A stretch of DNA of 6,220 bases from Bacteroidota bacterium (GTDB lineage Bacteria; Bacteroidota; Bacteroidia; Bacteroidales; Porphyromonadaceae), in NCBI GenBank assembly GCA_023388555.1, contig JAEWGA010000013.1:1-6220 (forward strand), given 5' to 3'. The position numbers and the translations under genes are program-made. Shown here piece after piece: positions 5,354-6,220 of this stretch. The notes beneath the pieces are model-generated. The model did not search any database. It saw only the letters and a list, made by a program, of their open reading frames with translations, and was not told the DNA's origin. Each line of letters begins with the position of its first letter. Position 1 is the first letter of the stretch.

Positions 5354-6220
5354 ATGAGATATACTAAGCTACCGCTGTTGGTCGCTGTTGTACTTGCAAG
5401 CGCGGTATTGCCGTTTTTAGCTACAGCCCAAGGTGTGCTACATGTACCCCAATTCCCGCTGTTGGATACCGAACACTCGCCGTTAAACGGCTTGCCTAAT
5501 TTGTATGAACCTAAGGGCGGTTTGTACTCCGATATCCTTAATTTTTCGCCTCAATGCGGTTGCTCCCCTTACACAGTGTCGGCTACGGGGGAGTGGTTTA
5601 ACTTACGTAATAACGATGCCAAGGCTTCCGTTATGCATAAGTATAGCGTTGATGGTAGCCTGCAACTGTCGGCTAACCATTTATGGCGTTTGGGAATGCG
5701 ACATTTAAGGGGAATGGCTTTTGCCGATGCGCAGAACAGAACCATTGTACCTACCGAAACAACATTGGACTTAGGGTATGCTACCATGCTAACCCCGCAC
5801 CTTAAGGCAGGAGCTACCGTAGGTACCGCCTTTGTGCATTACAACCAACTTAAAGTTACACCTTACGCTTCGCTTGCTTTAGGGTACGACACTACATTAA
5901 AGGCATTGACAGAGCAAGATAGTTTTAGCCTTCGCCTCCAAGTGAATCAGCTGGCTTTGCATACAGGTATGCCTACCCGAATGGTGTTAGGAGCTAAGTA
6001 TACTGTTAGCTTATGGGACGGTGACGGCATTATAGGTGTTGGTACCGCTACGCATATCCCGTTAAGGTACACTACCTATTATACTCAGACGCAAGAGACC
6101 GGTTTGGACCTTTTACTGTTGAAGCATTGGAGCCTCCAGGCCAGCTACAGGAGCGCTGCATTTGCATCCTATAAAAGTGGACAACAGTATTGGAGTTTTG
6201 CAGCAGGCTATAAAGGCACT
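5354..6220 (+). CDS. PorV/PorQ-like outer-membrane beta-barrel protein, 3'-truncated
   Basis: An open frame of 289 codons runs from the ATG at 5354 to the window edge with no stop. Residues 1-25 form a Sec signal peptide (hydrophobic core, LATA before Q26), with no lipobox. The rest has the alternating strands of a beta-barrel. The best family clue is the block LRGMAFADAQNR, PTETTLDLGYATMLTPHLKAGATV (about 118-156), which resembles the conserved central part of PorV/PorQ proteins. Later pieces also fit: PTRMVLGAKY, THIPLRYT, and SYRSAAFASYKSGQQYWSFAAGY. PorV is the T9SS outer-membrane shuttle that binds cargo C-terminal domains; paralogues of unknown role are common in Bacteroidota. Two close cysteines (CGC, 68-70) are unusual. 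Position just downstream of a peptidase with a T9SS-like tail supports a functional link. A generic FadL-like barrel is the alternative. The visible length is short of the usual 340-390 residues, so perhaps 50-100 residues are missing. Confidence 0.7.
   Translation, partial: MRYTKLPLLVAVVLASAVLPFLATAQGVLHVPQFPLLDTEHSPLNGLPNLYEPKGGLYSDILNFSPQCGCSPYTVSATGEWFNLRNNDAKASVMHKYSVDGSLQLSANHLWRLGMRHLRGMAFADAQNRTIVPTETTLDLGYATMLTPHLKAGATVGTAFVHYNQLKVTPYASLALGYDTTLKALTEQDSFSLRLQVNQLALHTGMPTRMVLGAKYTVSLWDGDGIIGVGTATHIPLRYTTYYTQTQETGLDLLLLKHWSLQASYRSAAFASYKSGQQYWSFAAGYKGT

Noticed and set aside
5505..5708. 67-codon + strand open frame
   Set aside because: It is out of frame within the PorV-like gene, whose frame (5354 onward) has a signal peptide and barrel pattern throughout.

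Overview
The window looks like chromosomal DNA from a Bacteroidota organism, most likely order Bacteroidales. The evidence is the protein families present (a PKD-like family lipoprotein, a BACON-domain lipoprotein, a subtilisin-like lipoprotein and a PorV/PorQ-like outer-membrane protein), starts without a GGAGG Shine-Dalgarno, and a GC content near one half judged by eye. No genus can be assigned from the sequence alone.

All supported genes lie on the + strand, head to tail, with gaps of 24, 27 and 23 bp. I see no terminator-like hairpin in any gap, so the window reads as the inside of one operon that runs off both ends. In order: (1) about 1-1040, the 3' part of a gene for a surface protein resembling the C-terminal half of PKD-like family lipoproteins, which commonly follow SusC/SusD pairs; (2) 1065-2513, a lipoprotein with one good BACON domain, a second degenerate one, and an unrecognised C-terminal half that carries a duplicated module; (3) 2541-5330, a 929-residue S8 (subtilisin-family) serine peptidase with a lipobox, a propeptide-like region, a full catalytic tetrad, FN3 and Ig/cadherin-like modules, and a C-terminus resembling a type IX secretion (T9SS) type A sorting domain; (4) 5354 to the end, a 3'-truncated secreted beta-barrel protein resembling PorV/PorQ.

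Inferred working model: the operon encodes a cell-surface complex. The first two proteins would be surface lipoproteins for binding or scaffolding, the third a modular protease, and the PorV-like barrel an outer-membrane partner. The most interesting point is the protease. It has both a lipoprotein signal and a T9SS-like C-terminal domain, and it lies directly upstream of a PorV-like gene. That resembles the PorU-PorV (protease plus shuttle) gene pair of the T9SS, but with an unrelated serine peptidase. No RNA genes, mobile elements or CRISPR arrays were seen, and no non-coding stretch exceeds 30 bp.
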